From Bin125 sp026705025 (GTDB lineage Bacteria > Chloroflexota > Dehalococcoidia > Bin125): a stretch of 64,000 bases of DNA. Positions 8,443 through 17,399 of the stretch are shown here, one piece after another; positions within the stretch are counted from its first letter, which is position 1, and every line of letters starts with the position of its first letter. A model generated the notes under the pieces. That model worked only from the letters and a program-made list of their open reading frames with translations. It did no database searches and was not told the origin of the DNA. The translations under genes were made by a program, and so were the position numbers. Location: contig JAPPBN010000045.1 of the NCBI GenBank assembly GCA_026705025.1, forward strand, positions 62,001-126,000, read 5' to 3'.

Positions 8443-9354
8443 ATGTCTCGCTCCGTATTGAGCGTTTGCGATCTCTCGGTGGAGGAAATCGCCGAGGTCG
8501 TGGATCGTGCGTTGAAGACGAAGCAGCAGGCCGAGCGCCGGGGTTCGCAGTTGTCCGGAAAGACCGGCTTGCTGATCTTCCAGAAACCCTCGTTGAGGAC
8601 CCGCGTGTCGTTTGAACTCGCCGTGACCAATCTCGGCGGTCGGGCGCTATATCTGTCGCCGCCCGAGGTCGGCCTCGGCGACCGAGAGTCGCCGGAGGAT
8701 GTGGGAGGCGTGGCCGGTCGCTATTGCGACCTGATTGTCTGCCGCACCTTCGACCAGACCAATCTCGACCGACTGGCTGCGTCATCGGGGGTCCCGGTCG
8801 TTAATGCGCTGAGCGATTGGGAACACCCGTGCCAGGCGCTGGCCGACGTGCTGACGATCCGTGAGCATGGCGGTACTGCCGGCCGCACGCTGGCCTACGT
8901 CGGCGACGGGAACAACGTCGTGCGCTCGCTGGCAATAGCAGCGGCGAGTGAAGGCATGCACATCAGAATCGCGTCGCCGTCGGGATACGAACTCGACCAG
9001 GGGAGCGTGAACGAAGCATCGCGTCGCGCTGCGGCATCTGGAGGTTCCGTCTCCTTGCTCTCCGACCCGGTCGAAGCGGTCGACGGCGCCGATGTGGTCT
9101 ACACCGACACATGGACATCCATGGGACAGGAACAGCAAGCGAAGCAACGCCTCGAGGCGTTCACGGGCTACCAGGTCGACGCCAGGCTGGTCGCGCAGGC
9201 GTCGCGCGGAGCGAGCGTGATGCACTGTTTGCCGGCGCATCGGGGGGAAGAGATCACCGACGAGGTGCTCGACGGCCCGCAATCTGTGGTCCTGGACCAG
9301 GCCGAGAATCGACTGCATGCCCAGCAGGCCTTGCTCGCCTGGTTGTTTGACTAG
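8443..9354 (+). CDS. argF: ornithine carbamoyltransferase
   Basis: Forms citrulline from ornithine and carbamoyl phosphate in arginine synthesis. The 303-residue protein has the carbamoyl-phosphate site KPSLRTRVSFE, HPCQALAD, the ornithine-loop HCLPAHRGEE and the C-terminal QAENRLHAQ. The S-T-R-T-R of the commonest form is S-L-R-T-R here, a tolerated variant. ATG 8443 aligns with the usual N-terminus (SVLSVCDLS); the GTG at 8389 would add an atypical 18 residues. It stands alone with no other arg gene in the window. Confidence 0.94.
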   Translation: MSRSVLSVCDLSVEEIAEVVDRALKTKQQAERRGSQLSGKTGLLIFQKPSLRTRVSFELAVTNLGGRALYLSPPEVGLGDRESPEDVGGVAGRYCDLIVCRTFDQTNLDRLAASSGVPVVNALSDWEHPCQALADVLTIREHGGTAGRTLAYVGDGNNVVRSLAIAAASEGMHIRIASPSGYELDQGSVNEASRRAAASGGSVSLLSDPVEAVDGADVVYTDTWTSMGQEQQAKQRLEAFTGYQVDARLVAQASRGASVMHCLPAHRGEEITDEVLDGPQSVVLDQAENRLHAQQALLAWLFD

Positions 9355-9358
9355 TCGC

Positions 9359-9385
9359 TTGACGGACCTGCCGTTCGCCTAGCAT
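9359..9385 (+). promoter_or_regulatory. possible promoter of the cdaA operon
   Basis: TTGACG (9359-9364) and TAGCAT (9380-9385) are separated by 15 bases, shorter than the ideal 17. They lie just after argF and about 50 bases before cdaA. The match is weak to moderate. Confidence 0.3.
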
Positions 9386-9436
9386 TGCGAGCGTCGGACC
9401 TGATCGGCGACTGACAAGGGAACCGAGGCGAATGTC

Positions 9437-10345
9437 GTGGATGCCCTGATCAACGACATTGAGGTGGCCTTCGGCGGCTTCAGTTGGACCAATGCACTGG
9501 AGGTCACCGCGATCGCGGTGGTCTTCTATGCGGCGCTCCGATTGTTGCGGGGCACGACAGCGATGTCGGTCATTCGGGGAATGGTGTTGGTGGTTGTCGC
9601 GATCATCGTGATTGGACGAGTCGCCGACTCGTTGGTGTTGAACTGGATCGTCGACAACGCGCTCGCCGTCCTCTTGATCGTGGTCCTCCTGGTCTTCCAA
9701 CCGGAGTTCCGCCGGGCGTTCGAGCACGTCGGACGGGCCGGTGGGCTGAGGCATTGGGGCAGCCGTCGGCAACCGTATCGGGCGATGATTCCCATGGCGG
9801 CCACCGCCGCTCATCGACTCTCGCAACAGCGGGTCGGCGGGTTGTTCGTGTTTGAACGAGATACGGGTCTCGAGGAGTTGGCGGAGGCCGGTGTACGCCT
9901 CGGCGCCGAACCGACGACCGAACTCCTGGAAACCATCTTCTGGCCCGGTTCTCCAATGCACGATGGCGCGGTGCTGCTTCGGCCGTCCGAGGTGGTGGCC
10001 GCAGCCGTGATCTTGCCCACGCTCTCGGGAGATTTCTCCTCCCGCGGACCGAACAACGGCCAGATGGGCGGTCATCTGGGAACGCGGCATCGCGCAGCGC
10101 TACAGATCTCAGAAGAAACCGACGCGATTGCTGTGGTGATCTCCGAGGAAACGGGAATGATCTCCCTCGCCGCCGGTGGATTACTGTCCTCCCCACTAAG
10201 CGTCGCTAAGCTGGAAACGTCTCTCTCACGACTGCTTCACTCACGGCGCTGGGGCGATCGTCTGGGTGTGCGGATACCTGGCAGGGCATCGGACGGACAT
10301 TCCGGCAGGACATCGGCCGCCGGCGGAGACGCGACGGGTTCCTGA
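9437..10345 (+). CDS. cdaA: diadenylate cyclase CdaA/DacA
   Basis: Makes the second messenger c-di-AMP from two ATP at the membrane. The 302-residue protein has three N-terminal membrane segments (about residues 18-85), then the DAC domain with PMHDGAV (DGA motif) and GTRHRAAL (RHR motif), the two catalytic signatures. The start is GTG 9437 with GAGGCGA upstream. The C-terminal 30 residues are a Gly/Ser-rich tail. The next gene starts one base after its stop, giving the usual cdaA-ybbR pairing, although glmM does not follow here. Confidence 0.94.
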   Translation: MDALINDIEVAFGGFSWTNALEVTAIAVVFYAALRLLRGTTAMSVIRGMVLVVVAIIVIGRVADSLVLNWIVDNALAVLLIVVLLVFQPEFRRAFEHVGRAGGLRHWGSRRQPYRAMIPMAATAAHRLSQQRVGGLFVFERDTGLEELAEAGVRLGAEPTTELLETIFWPGSPMHDGAVLLRPSEVVAAAVILPTLSGDFSSRGPNNGQMGGHLGTRHRAALQISEETDAIAVVISEETGMISLAAGGLLSSPLSVAKLETSLSRLLHSRRWGDRLGVRIPGRASDGHSGRTSAAGGDATGS

Positions 10346-11641
10346 GTGCGACGCGCCGCACAGGAAGCGACCCTGTTGATCACGGTGGTGGTCCTGGCGC
10401 TCGTCGTCTGGTTCGTGATTGCCGATGCCGAAAATCGTGAGATTGAAACCCGGCTTGGGTTCAGCTTGCAGGTTGACGTGATTGACCTTGGATCCAACCT
10501 CGCGGTCGTCGGCGACCCGCTCCCTGTATCGGTAACTGTTGTGGGACGAGAGGAAGATGTGGAGTCGGCGCGCCCGGAGCACTTCAAAGCCACGGTGTCG
10601 TTGCGCAATCGGTCGGCCGGACGTCATAGCCTGCCGGTTCGGGTGGAAGCGGTGGAAGGCGACGTCCGGGTTCGCGCTGTTCAACCCGAGACCGCGGTCG
10701 TGATTCTCCAGGAGACGGTTGAGCGGGAAGTGCCGGTCGTGATCGAAACCTCGAATCCGCCGCCACTCGGTTTCCGCGTGGGCACTTCAGAAGTGCTGCC
10801 CGAGAGCGCCATCGTCTCGGGCATTGCCACCGAGGTGGAGGCGGTCGATTCACTCGTTGCCAGGCTCGACCTCGGCGGCGCGACCGTGTCCGTCGAGCGA
10901 AGCGTGCTGCTCGAGGCCCGCACGGCCGGTGGGGGCGCTGTCACACAGGTGGTGGTAAATCCACGGTTCGCTCAGGTTCGAGTGCCAATTGACCAGGAGC
11001 TGTTCCGGCGAACCGCCTCGGTCTTGCCTGACATAACAGGAACCCCGGCCGAAGGCTACCGCGTGAGCTCAGTGAGAGTCTCGCCGGCGACCGTCGATGT
11101 GTTGGTATCGGTCGACGTGCTTGATGCCGAGGTGAGGGTCCTGACCCAGCCGGTCGATATCACCGGGGTCGAAGGCAACCTGGCAACGGCGGTCGCCCTG
11201 GTCTTCGGTGGCGGCGCTGCGCCAGCCGGGGATTCAGATACGACGGCACGTGTCGTTGTCGTCGTGGAACCAGTGATCACATCCGTCCGGTTACCGGTCG
11301 ACATCGAGACCTTCGGGGTGCGCGAACAACTGGAGCTCTCCTTCGCGTGGCCGCTCACGGCGCAGGTCACCCTGCGTGGTCCGGTCGCGCTGATTTCCGC
11401 TCTCACTGGTCCCCTGGAGCCAATCCAGGTCAATCTGGGATCGTATGCGACAGGCAGACACCGCATCGACCTAAGCTGGACTCCGCCCGAAGGGCTCGAA
11501 CTGGTTGAACTTGCGCCTACGCAAGTGACCGTCACCCTGAATGCCATCCCGCAACCCGAGCCAGAGGAACCGACGGATCCCGAAGTCGACGAGTCGCCGG
11601 ACGAGGAACAGTCGTCGGCGGGGGAGGACGAGAGTGAGTAG
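10346..11641 (+). CDS. cdaR: YbbR-domain regulator (CdaR-like)
   Basis: A 431-residue protein with one N-terminal membrane segment (LLITVVVLALVVWFVIA) followed by repeated YbbR-type beta domains, seen as recurring P-V-x-V-x-V and V-x-P-x-x-V patterns, for example VSSVRVSPATVDV. In Firmicutes CdaR binds CdaA and tunes c-di-AMP production; the position directly after cdaA implies the same job. The C-terminus is an acidic Pro/Glu tail. The GTG start abuts the cdaA stop, and its end overlaps der. Confidence 0.85.
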   Translation: MRRAAQEATLLITVVVLALVVWFVIADAENREIETRLGFSLQVDVIDLGSNLAVVGDPLPVSVTVVGREEDVESARPEHFKATVSLRNRSAGRHSLPVRVEAVEGDVRVRAVQPETAVVILQETVEREVPVVIETSNPPPLGFRVGTSEVLPESAIVSGIATEVEAVDSLVARLDLGGATVSVERSVLLEARTAGGGAVTQVVVNPRFAQVRVPIDQELFRRTASVLPDITGTPAEGYRVSSVRVSPATVDVLVSVDVLDAEVRVLTQPVDITGVEGNLATAVALVFGGGAAPAGDSDTTARVVVVVEPVITSVRLPVDIETFGVREQLELSFAWPLTAQVTLRGPVALISALTGPLEPIQVNLGSYATGRHRIDLSWTPPEGLELVELAPTQVTVTLNAIPQPEPEEPTDPEVDESPDEEQSSAGEDESE

Positions 11642-13043
11642 CGAAGCGGCGGACGATCTCCCGCAGGTCGATGTGCGGGCGCTCCCGGGCAATGTCCTGC
11701 CGACTATTGCGATTGTTGGGCGGCCGAACGTCGGCAAGTCGACTCTGTTCAATCGTCTGGTCCGACGCCGGCAAGCCATCGTTCGCGGCGAGCCAGGCAC
11801 AACGCGAGACCGCAACTACGCAACCACCGAATGGCGCGGACAGCATTTCTCGGTCATCGACACGGGTGGCTTGCTCGGCGAGCAGCTCACCGGTCCCTTC
11901 GCCGACTCGGTCGCCGAACAGGTTGATCAGGCGCTGTCTGAAGCCGACGCAATCGTCTTTGTCGTTGACGTTCAGACCGGCCCGTTACCGGCCGACAATG
12001 ATGTCGCGGCGCTCTTGCGAGAGGCCGTTCAGCCGGTCACGGTGTGCGCGAACAAGGCGGACAATGACGTTCTGGCCACCGAGGCGTCGCAATTCTTCAG
12101 CCTCGGTCTCGGCGAGCCGGTCGCGATCTCTGCCCATCATGGACGCTGGATCGACGATCTGCTCGATCAGGTCACCGGCGGCCTGGCTGTCGCCGAACCT
12201 CTCGAAGCCGACGACGTGGCCTGCCGCCTCGCGATCGTCGGCAGGCCCAACGTGGGCAAGTCGTCACTGGTCAATGCTCTCTTGCGCGACGAGCGCATGA
12301 TCGTCTCTGAGGTGCCCGGGACAACGCGCGACGCTGTCGACACGCTGTTGAGCTTCGACGGCCAGCGCGTCTCTCTGGTCGACACCGCTGGTATTCGACG
12401 GCGTGGTCGGGTCGCGCCCGGCATTGAACGCGCATCGGTCCGACGCGCCGGCGCCGCAGTCAGGCGGGCCGATGTCACAGCGGTGGTGATCGATGCGCAT
12501 GAGGGCGTGACCTCTCAGGACCTGCACGTTCTGGGTATGGCAATGGACGACGGCGCAGGGATCGTGATCGTGATGAACAAATCAGACCTGGTCGACGCCG
12601 AGGATGGGCTGCGCGATAGCCGCGAGCGGCAATTGGCCGGCCGTGCCCGGTTTGTCAATTGGGCGCCGATCGTTTGGGTCTCGGCGCTCACCGGCGACGC
12701 TGTCGACAGCGTTGTCGCGGCTGCGCTCCACGTTGCCGAGGCGCGACGACAACGGGTGCCCACACCGAGGCTCAATGCGATGCTCAAGCAGGCCCAGGTT
12801 GAGCGTCCGCCGGCCACGTATCGAGGCAAGCCGATCCGGTTCTACTACGGAGTGCAGACCGAAGCGGCGCCGCCGGCGTTTACGTTCTTCGTCAACCACC
12901 CCGACGCCGTCCATTTCTCCTATGAACGCTTCCTGATGGGTCGTATCAGGAGGTCCTTCGGATTTGAGGGCACGCCGCTACGCTGCGTGTTGCGCGGTCG
13001 CGAATCGTCGGAATCGGACGACAGGGGTAGAGGTCGTGATTGA
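11634..13043 (+). CDS. der: ribosome-assembly GTPase Der (EngA)
   Basis: A 469-residue protein with two tandem GTPase domains, the hallmark of Der: G1 loops GRPNVGKSTLFNRL and GRPNVGKSSLVNALL, G3 motifs DTGG and DTAG, and NKxD-type NKAD and NKSD. A KH-like domain forms the C-terminus. It acts in 50S subunit maturation. GTG 11634 overlaps the end of the ybbR gene and was chosen because upstream codons lie over that gene's acidic tail. It overlaps plsY by eight bases. Confidence 0.95.
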   Translation: MSSEAADDLPQVDVRALPGNVLPTIAIVGRPNVGKSTLFNRLVRRRQAIVRGEPGTTRDRNYATTEWRGQHFSVIDTGGLLGEQLTGPFADSVAEQVDQALSEADAIVFVVDVQTGPLPADNDVAALLREAVQPVTVCANKADNDVLATEASQFFSLGLGEPVAISAHHGRWIDDLLDQVTGGLAVAEPLEADDVACRLAIVGRPNVGKSSLVNALLRDERMIVSEVPGTTRDAVDTLLSFDGQRVSLVDTAGIRRRGRVAPGIERASVRRAGAAVRRADVTAVVIDAHEGVTSQDLHVLGMAMDDGAGIVIVMNKSDLVDAEDGLRDSRERQLAGRARFVNWAPIVWVSALTGDAVDSVVAAALHVAEARRQRVPTPRLNAMLKQAQVERPPATYRGKPIRFYYGVQTEAAPPAFTFFVNHPDAVHFSYERFLMGRIRRSFGFEGTPLRCVLRGRESSESDDRGRGRD

Positions 13044-13653
13044 GGCCTGGATCGTCGGCGGGCTAATCGGCTACCTGCTGGGATCGGTTCCAACGGGACT
13101 ATGGATCGGTAAGTGGCGGGGCGGCGAGGATATTCGCGCCTCCGGCAGTGGTCGCACTGGCGCGACCAATACGTTTCGCGCCCTGGGCCTGCGCTGGTCG
13201 GTCACCGTCCTGGTTCTGGACGCGGTCAAGGGGGCCCTGCCGATCCTGATCGTGATGGCCGTCTGGGACAGTCCGACCGGTGAAGTCGTGGCCGGGCTAG
13301 CCGCGGTCGTGGGCCACCAGTTTCCGCTCTACGCAGGCTTTCGCGGCGGCCGAGGTGCAGCCACAGCGCTGGGCGCGATGATCGCGATCATGCCGATGGG
13401 GGCGCTGTTCGCTCTCGGCACGGCGTTGCCGATCCTGCTCCGGGTCAAGGTGATGTCGCTGGCGACCCTGACGGGCGCTACCTCGGCGGCGATTGGCATC
13501 TCGCTGCTCGCCGCATATGGGCATGCCCCGGACGCCTACATCGCCTACGCGGTCGGCACCTGGCTATTGGTGTTGATCGGGCACAAGGACAACATCGAGA
13601 GAATCGCCTCCGGCACCGAGCGTGTCCTGTCGATGGGTCGGACCGCGACATGA
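13036..13653 (+). CDS. plsY: glycerol-3-phosphate acyltransferase PlsY
   Basis: A 205-residue membrane protein that transfers an acyl group from acyl-phosphate to glycerol-3-phosphate, the first step of phospholipid synthesis. The three PlsY motifs are present: GSVPTGLWIGK, then DIRASGSGRTGATNTFR, and GHQFPLYAGFRGGRGAAT. It has about five membrane segments. GTG 13036 overlaps der. The stop overlaps gpsA, whose product supplies its substrate. Confidence 0.95.
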   Translation: MIEAWIVGGLIGYLLGSVPTGLWIGKWRGGEDIRASGSGRTGATNTFRALGLRWSVTVLVLDAVKGALPILIVMAVWDSPTGEVVAGLAAVVGHQFPLYAGFRGGRGAATALGAMIAIMPMGALFALGTALPILLRVKVMSLATLTGATSAAIGISLLAAYGHAPDAYIAYAVGTWLLVLIGHKDNIERIASGTERVLSMGRTAT

Positions 13654-14648
13654 GAGTCATGGTCGTCGGAGCGACCTCGTGGGGCTGCACACTGGCCTCC
13701 TGCGTTAATCGAGCCGGAAACGACGCAGTGGTGCTGTGCCGGACCGATGAGGAGGCGGCGGAGCTATCTGCCGCTCGAGAGCATCGTCGGTTACTTCCCG
13801 GAATCGCCTTGCCCGAGGGCCTCACGTTCAGCGCCAATCCGGGAGGCTCGCCTCCGCGCGTTGTGATCTGGGCCACGCCGTCGCAGCGACTGAGGGAGAA
13901 CCTGCGCAAGGTGCTCCCCAACCTGACTCCAGGGGACACCGTTCATGCGTCGGCGGCGAAGGGTTTGGAAAAAGGCTCCCACCTGCGGATGACCCAGGTG
14001 CTGGAGCAGGAATTGACCCTCGCTGGTCGGGAAGGGCGGGTTGGCTCGATTTCTGGACCCAACATCGCACGGGAGGTCGCACGCGGACTGCCGGCGACGA
14101 CCGTCGTCGCTTCGGCGAATGGGGACGATCGACATCGACTGCAACAGGCCCTGAACTCAAACTCCTTCCGGGTCTACACCAACGACGACGTAGTCGGCGT
14201 TGAACTGGGAGGCGCGCTGAAGAACGTGATCGCCATTGCGGTTGGTACCGCGGTGGGCATGGATGTCGGCGACAACGCGCGAGCAGCCCTGATGACCCGC
14301 GGGCTGTCCGAGATCACCAGACTTGGCGTGTCGTTGGGCGCCGAGCCGGCTACCTTCGCCGGTTTGGCCGGGCTCGGCGATCTCCTGGCCACTGCCAGCA
14401 GTCCGCGGTCCCGCAACCGGACTCTGGGCGAGAGAATCGGCAGCGGTTTGACGTTGGCTGAGGCGATGGCGGACAACCCTCACGTCGTTGAGGGTGTCGA
14501 GACGACCCGAGTAGTGCTGGAGGTGGCCGAGGCTTTCGGGGTCGACATGCCGATCGCCCAGGTGGTCTCACAGGTTCTCTTCGAGGATCTGGAGCCGAGA
14601 GAAGCCATCCGTGTATTGATGGAACGTGCGCCGACCGTGGAAGGCTGA
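13650..14648 (+). CDS. gpsA: NAD(P)-dependent glycerol-3-phosphate dehydrogenase
   Basis: Reduces dihydroxyacetone phosphate to glycerol-3-phosphate for lipid synthesis. The 332-residue protein has the SGPNIAREVARGLPATTVV motif, the catalytic-lysine region GGALKNVIAIAVG and the C-terminal AGLGDLLATASSPRSRNR. The nucleotide loop reads GATSWGCTLA, with threonine at the second position of the usual G-x-G-x-W-G. ATG overlaps the plsY stop (ATGA), and its TGA overlaps the next ATG. Confidence 0.94.
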   Translation: MRVMVVGATSWGCTLASCVNRAGNDAVVLCRTDEEAAELSAAREHRRLLPGIALPEGLTFSANPGGSPPRVVIWATPSQRLRENLRKVLPNLTPGDTVHASAAKGLEKGSHLRMTQVLEQELTLAGREGRVGSISGPNIAREVARGLPATTVVASANGDDRHRLQQALNSNSFRVYTNDDVVGVELGGALKNVIAIAVGTAVGMDVGDNARAALMTRGLSEITRLGVSLGAEPATFAGLAGLGDLLATASSPRSRNRTLGERIGSGLTLAEAMADNPHVVEGVETTRVVLEVAEAFGVDMPIAQVVSQVLFEDLEPREAIRVLMERAPTVEG

Positions 14649-15646
14649 TGAGCGAACCAATCAGTCACCAGGACGCCGCCGAACCGGTGGATGGGTTGCG
14701 GCGGGTCATCGCCGCGGTCGCGTCGGGCCAGATCGAGCTGGAACCTGACGACCTTCACGCAGTGTCTCGCCTGGCGCCCGATTCGGCAGGTCTGGTCTCC
14801 GCACAATTGGCTCAGCTCGAGTCGATGAGCCGTTTCGCCTTAATGGAACAGCTGCAGCGGATCGGCTCCGAGTTTGGCGGCTACGACTTTACCGTCGTGT
14901 TCGCTGCGATGATCACCGACGACGACGCAGCGGTGAGGTCATTGGCCGTGAATGGCCTGGCGATCTGTGAGACCGGAGGGGCCACGAAAGGGTTGCTTGC
15001 GGTCGCCAACTCGGAGGAGGAAGACTCCGATGTCCGTCGCGAGGCTGTGACGGCCCTTGGCGAGGTCGCGATGCGCCTCGAGCTGGGATGGGCCTCGGGC
15101 GAGGACGCCGACGATGTCGTCGATTGCCTGCGAACAATCGCCGAAGATGTTCGGGAGGATGACGAACTGCGCGCCTCGGCCGTCTCCGCTGTCGGCGTCG
15201 TGACCGCCGATTGGGTACCGGAATTGATCGAAGAGGCCTTTCGAAGCGACACGGCCGCCCTGCACCTGGGCGCGGTCCAGGCAATGGGCCGAAGCGCCGA
15301 CGTCTACTGGCTCCCGGTCCTCGAGGGTTCGCTCGTCGCCGAGGATGAGGACGAGCGGCTGGCCGCCGTCCAGGCGATTGGCGAAATCGGCTCCGAGGAC
15401 GGCGCGCCGATGCTGCTGGAGCTATTCGATGACCCCTCTTCGTCGGAGGAACTGATTCAGGGCGCGGTAGCAGCGCTGGGCGAGATCGGCAGCGAGGAGG
15501 CGGTGGAAGAACTCCAGCAGCTACGGACCCACCCTGATCCGACCGTCAGAGCCACGGTCCAGACAGCGTTGGAGGAAGCAGCGTCGCTTGACGACCTGCA
15601 AGATTTGGGCGCCTCTCGCGATCCGTTTGGCTGGAGGCACGAGTAG
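14648..15646 (+). CDS. HEAT-repeat protein
   Basis: A 332-residue acidic protein with HEAT-like helical repeats from about residue 85 onward, for example VRSLAVNGLAICETGG, VRREAVTALGEVAMRL and ERLAAVQAIGEIGSEDGA. Such solenoids act as protein-binding scaffolds. It is translationally coupled to gpsA at the end of the cdaA-der-plsY-gpsA run, which hints at a partner in ribosome assembly or envelope synthesis, but no function can be read directly. Confidence 0.85.
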   Translation: MSEPISHQDAAEPVDGLRRVIAAVASGQIELEPDDLHAVSRLAPDSAGLVSAQLAQLESMSRFALMEQLQRIGSEFGGYDFTVVFAAMITDDDAAVRSLAVNGLAICETGGATKGLLAVANSEEEDSDVRREAVTALGEVAMRLELGWASGEDADDVVDCLRTIAEDVREDDELRASAVSAVGVVTADWVPELIEEAFRSDTAALHLGAVQAMGRSADVYWLPVLEGSLVAEDEDERLAAVQAIGEIGSEDGAPMLLELFDDPSSSEELIQGAVAALGEIGSEEAVEELQQLRTHPDPTVRATVQTALEEAASLDDLQDLGASRDPFGWRHE

Positions 15647-15697
15647 CGTCGCGCGGGAGTTCTGGGGTGCCTCTGATAGATTGAAAATCGTTGATTG

Positions 15698-16228
15698 ATG
15701 TTGAGCAGGAGTTATGGCGTGCGGAGCAGCAGCGAGCGCCCACGACGGACAGGAACCCGAAGGACCACTAGGTCACCCAAATCGATTCGCAAGGGAATAG
15801 CGGTGAGCGCCGGCGGTGTCGTCTGGCGTGAGCGGGAGCGGCCGGGTGAGGTCGAGGTGGTGCTGGTACAGACGCCCGCCCGGCGGTGGTCGTTGCCCAA
15901 GGGTACGCCCGAGAATGGCGAGAAGCTGGACGAAACTGCCTTGCGTGAAGTGTCCGAGGAGACCGGACTGCAGGTTCAGCTGGACGAGAAGATTGGCGTC
16001 ATGCGCTATTCGTTCGGCGGCGAAGAGGCGCGCATCGACAAGGCCGTACACTTCTGGCTGATGCAGCCGACCGGTGGTTCGTTTGAACACCACGATGACG
16101 AACACATCGACGTGCGCTGGGTTGGACTGGGCGACGCGATGCGGATGGTCAGCTATCGCAACACGGCGTCGTTGCTGGAGGACGCCGCAGCGCTGCTGGA
16201 TCGACGGGTCGGTCCGGCGCAGGCCTGA
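15698..16228 (+). CDS. Nudix hydrolase
   Basis: A 176-residue protein with a full Nudix box, G-x5-E-x7-REVSEETGL (starting GTPENGE), preceded by RRWSLPKG. A basic N-terminal stretch of about 33 residues (Arg/Ser/Thr-rich) precedes the domain. This arrangement is typical of MutT/Ap4A-hydrolase-like members; the substrate is unknown. ATG 15698 follows an in-frame TTG at 15695. Confidence 0.85.
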   Translation: MLSRSYGVRSSSERPRRTGTRRTTRSPKSIRKGIAVSAGGVVWRERERPGEVEVVLVQTPARRWSLPKGTPENGEKLDETALREVSEETGLQVQLDEKIGVMRYSFGGEEARIDKAVHFWLMQPTGGSFEHHDDEHIDVRWVGLGDAMRMVSYRNTASLLEDAAALLDRRVGPAQA

Positions 16229-16284
16229 GCGGCGATCTACCCTGCGTCTGATACCCCGAGACCGAGGCGAACCTGGAGTCTGTC

Positions 16285-16851
16285 GTGGTCACCAGTCCTG
16301 CTGACGTGGTCGCTGAGGGCAAGCTGGTGTTGCTTCGGCGCAAGCGCCTCGACGACGCCAGGCTGGACTGGATCTGGCGCACCGACGTCGAGCTGGCGGA
16401 GTTGGACGCCGCCACCGTTAGTCCGTTGACGTACGAGCAGTACCGAAACCAGTACGCCTGGCAGTTGCGTTCTACGCCGGTGTATCGATCAACGTTCGCT
16501 GTCGAGACGATTGACGAACCGCGTCATATTGGCAACGTCATGTACTACAACACCGACTTCCAACGCCGCGAGACGGAGTTGGGCATTCTGCTGGGCGACC
16601 GCACCTGTTGGAACGGTGGCTTTGGCCGCGAGGCGGTGGGGCTGCTGGTCGACCACATCTTCACGAACACGTCGTTGACGCGGGTGTACCTGCATACGCT
16701 CGACTGGAACGTGCGGGCTCAGCGAGCGTTTTCGGCGGCCGGGTTCCGCGACTGCGGGCGGGTGCGGCGGGCGACGCATCGGTTTCACCAAATGCACGTG
16801 TTGCGAGAGTGGTTCTGGGATCGCCAGTACCAGCGCCGCAGCGCGCCTTGA
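16285..16851 (+). CDS. GNAT-family N-acetyltransferase
   Basis: A 188-residue RimJ/RimL-type acetyltransferase. The core reads ELGILLGDRTCWNGGFGREA, matching the beta4-alpha3 acetyl-CoA pyrophosphate loop, followed by LTRVYLHTLDWNVRAQRAF and SAAGFRDCGRVR, the usual C-terminal N-x-x-A-x-x-x-Y/F-x-x-x-G-F pattern. GTG 16285 has GGAG upstream. The acceptor may be a protein N-terminus or a small molecule. Confidence 0.85.
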   Translation: MVTSPADVVAEGKLVLLRRKRLDDARLDWIWRTDVELAELDAATVSPLTYEQYRNQYAWQLRSTPVYRSTFAVETIDEPRHIGNVMYYNTDFQRRETELGILLGDRTCWNGGFGREAVGLLVDHIFTNTSLTRVYLHTLDWNVRAQRAFSAAGFRDCGRVRRATHRFHQMHVLREWFWDRQYQRRSAP

Positions 16852-16887
16852 GGCCGGGGCCAGCGTGGCCGAGGCGGCCAGCCGCGA

Positions 16888-17355
16888 CTAGCCGCGACTG
16901 GGCAAAATGACGACGCCGTTGCCCGGGGTGCTGACCGAGCCGTCTGCTCGGACGCCTTCGATGTTGAGTTCAACGATGTTGCGCTCGCCCTCGGTGTACT
17001 TGCGGGTGACGGTACCGCGCAGCGTGAACTTCTTTTCCTGCGCCGACTCGCGGCCTTGGGCGGCGGGGTCCATGCCTCGGTATGAGCACTGCACGCGCTT
17101 GACCTGTCCTTCGGGGCCGGCGAAACGCCAGAGCAGTTCGCCGAGGAAGGCGTGCTTGAGGGCGCCGTGGACGATGATGTCGTCAAGGCCCGTGTCCTGC
17201 GCGTAGCTTGTGTCGTAGTGAATCTGGTAGAAGTCGCCTGAGCCGGCGGCCCACTGGACGAGCTGCTGGCTGGTCGGGCTCTTCTCGAGTTCGGGGATGC
17301 TGTCACCGACTTCGATGTCTTCGAAGTAGATCTGGTCCGGCACTGCGTCTGACAT
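16888..17355 (-). CDS. MaoC-like hot-dog dehydratase
   Basis: A 155-residue hot-dog fold protein. The region SGDFYQIHYDTSYAQDTG, followed by DIIVHGALKHAFLGELL, matches MaoC-type (R)-specific enoyl-CoA hydratases, where D and H of the D-x(4)-H motif act in catalysis. ATG follows AAGGAGACGAGAT. It is the downstream partner of the FAS1-like dehydratase gene at 17400; the two probably form a heteromeric hydratase. A second such pair lies at 56828-57774. Confidence 0.85.
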   Translation of the reverse strand: MSDAVPDQIYFEDIEVGDSIPELEKSPTSQQLVQWAAGSGDFYQIHYDTSYAQDTGLDDIIVHGALKHAFLGELLWRFAGPEGQVKRVQCSYRGMDPAAQGRESAQEKKFTLRGTVTRKYTEGERNIVELNIEGVRADGSVSTPGNGVVILPSRG

Positions 17356-17399
17356 ATCTCGTCTCCTTCTGTCTCTGACAGTTTAGGCGAACGGCTGAA

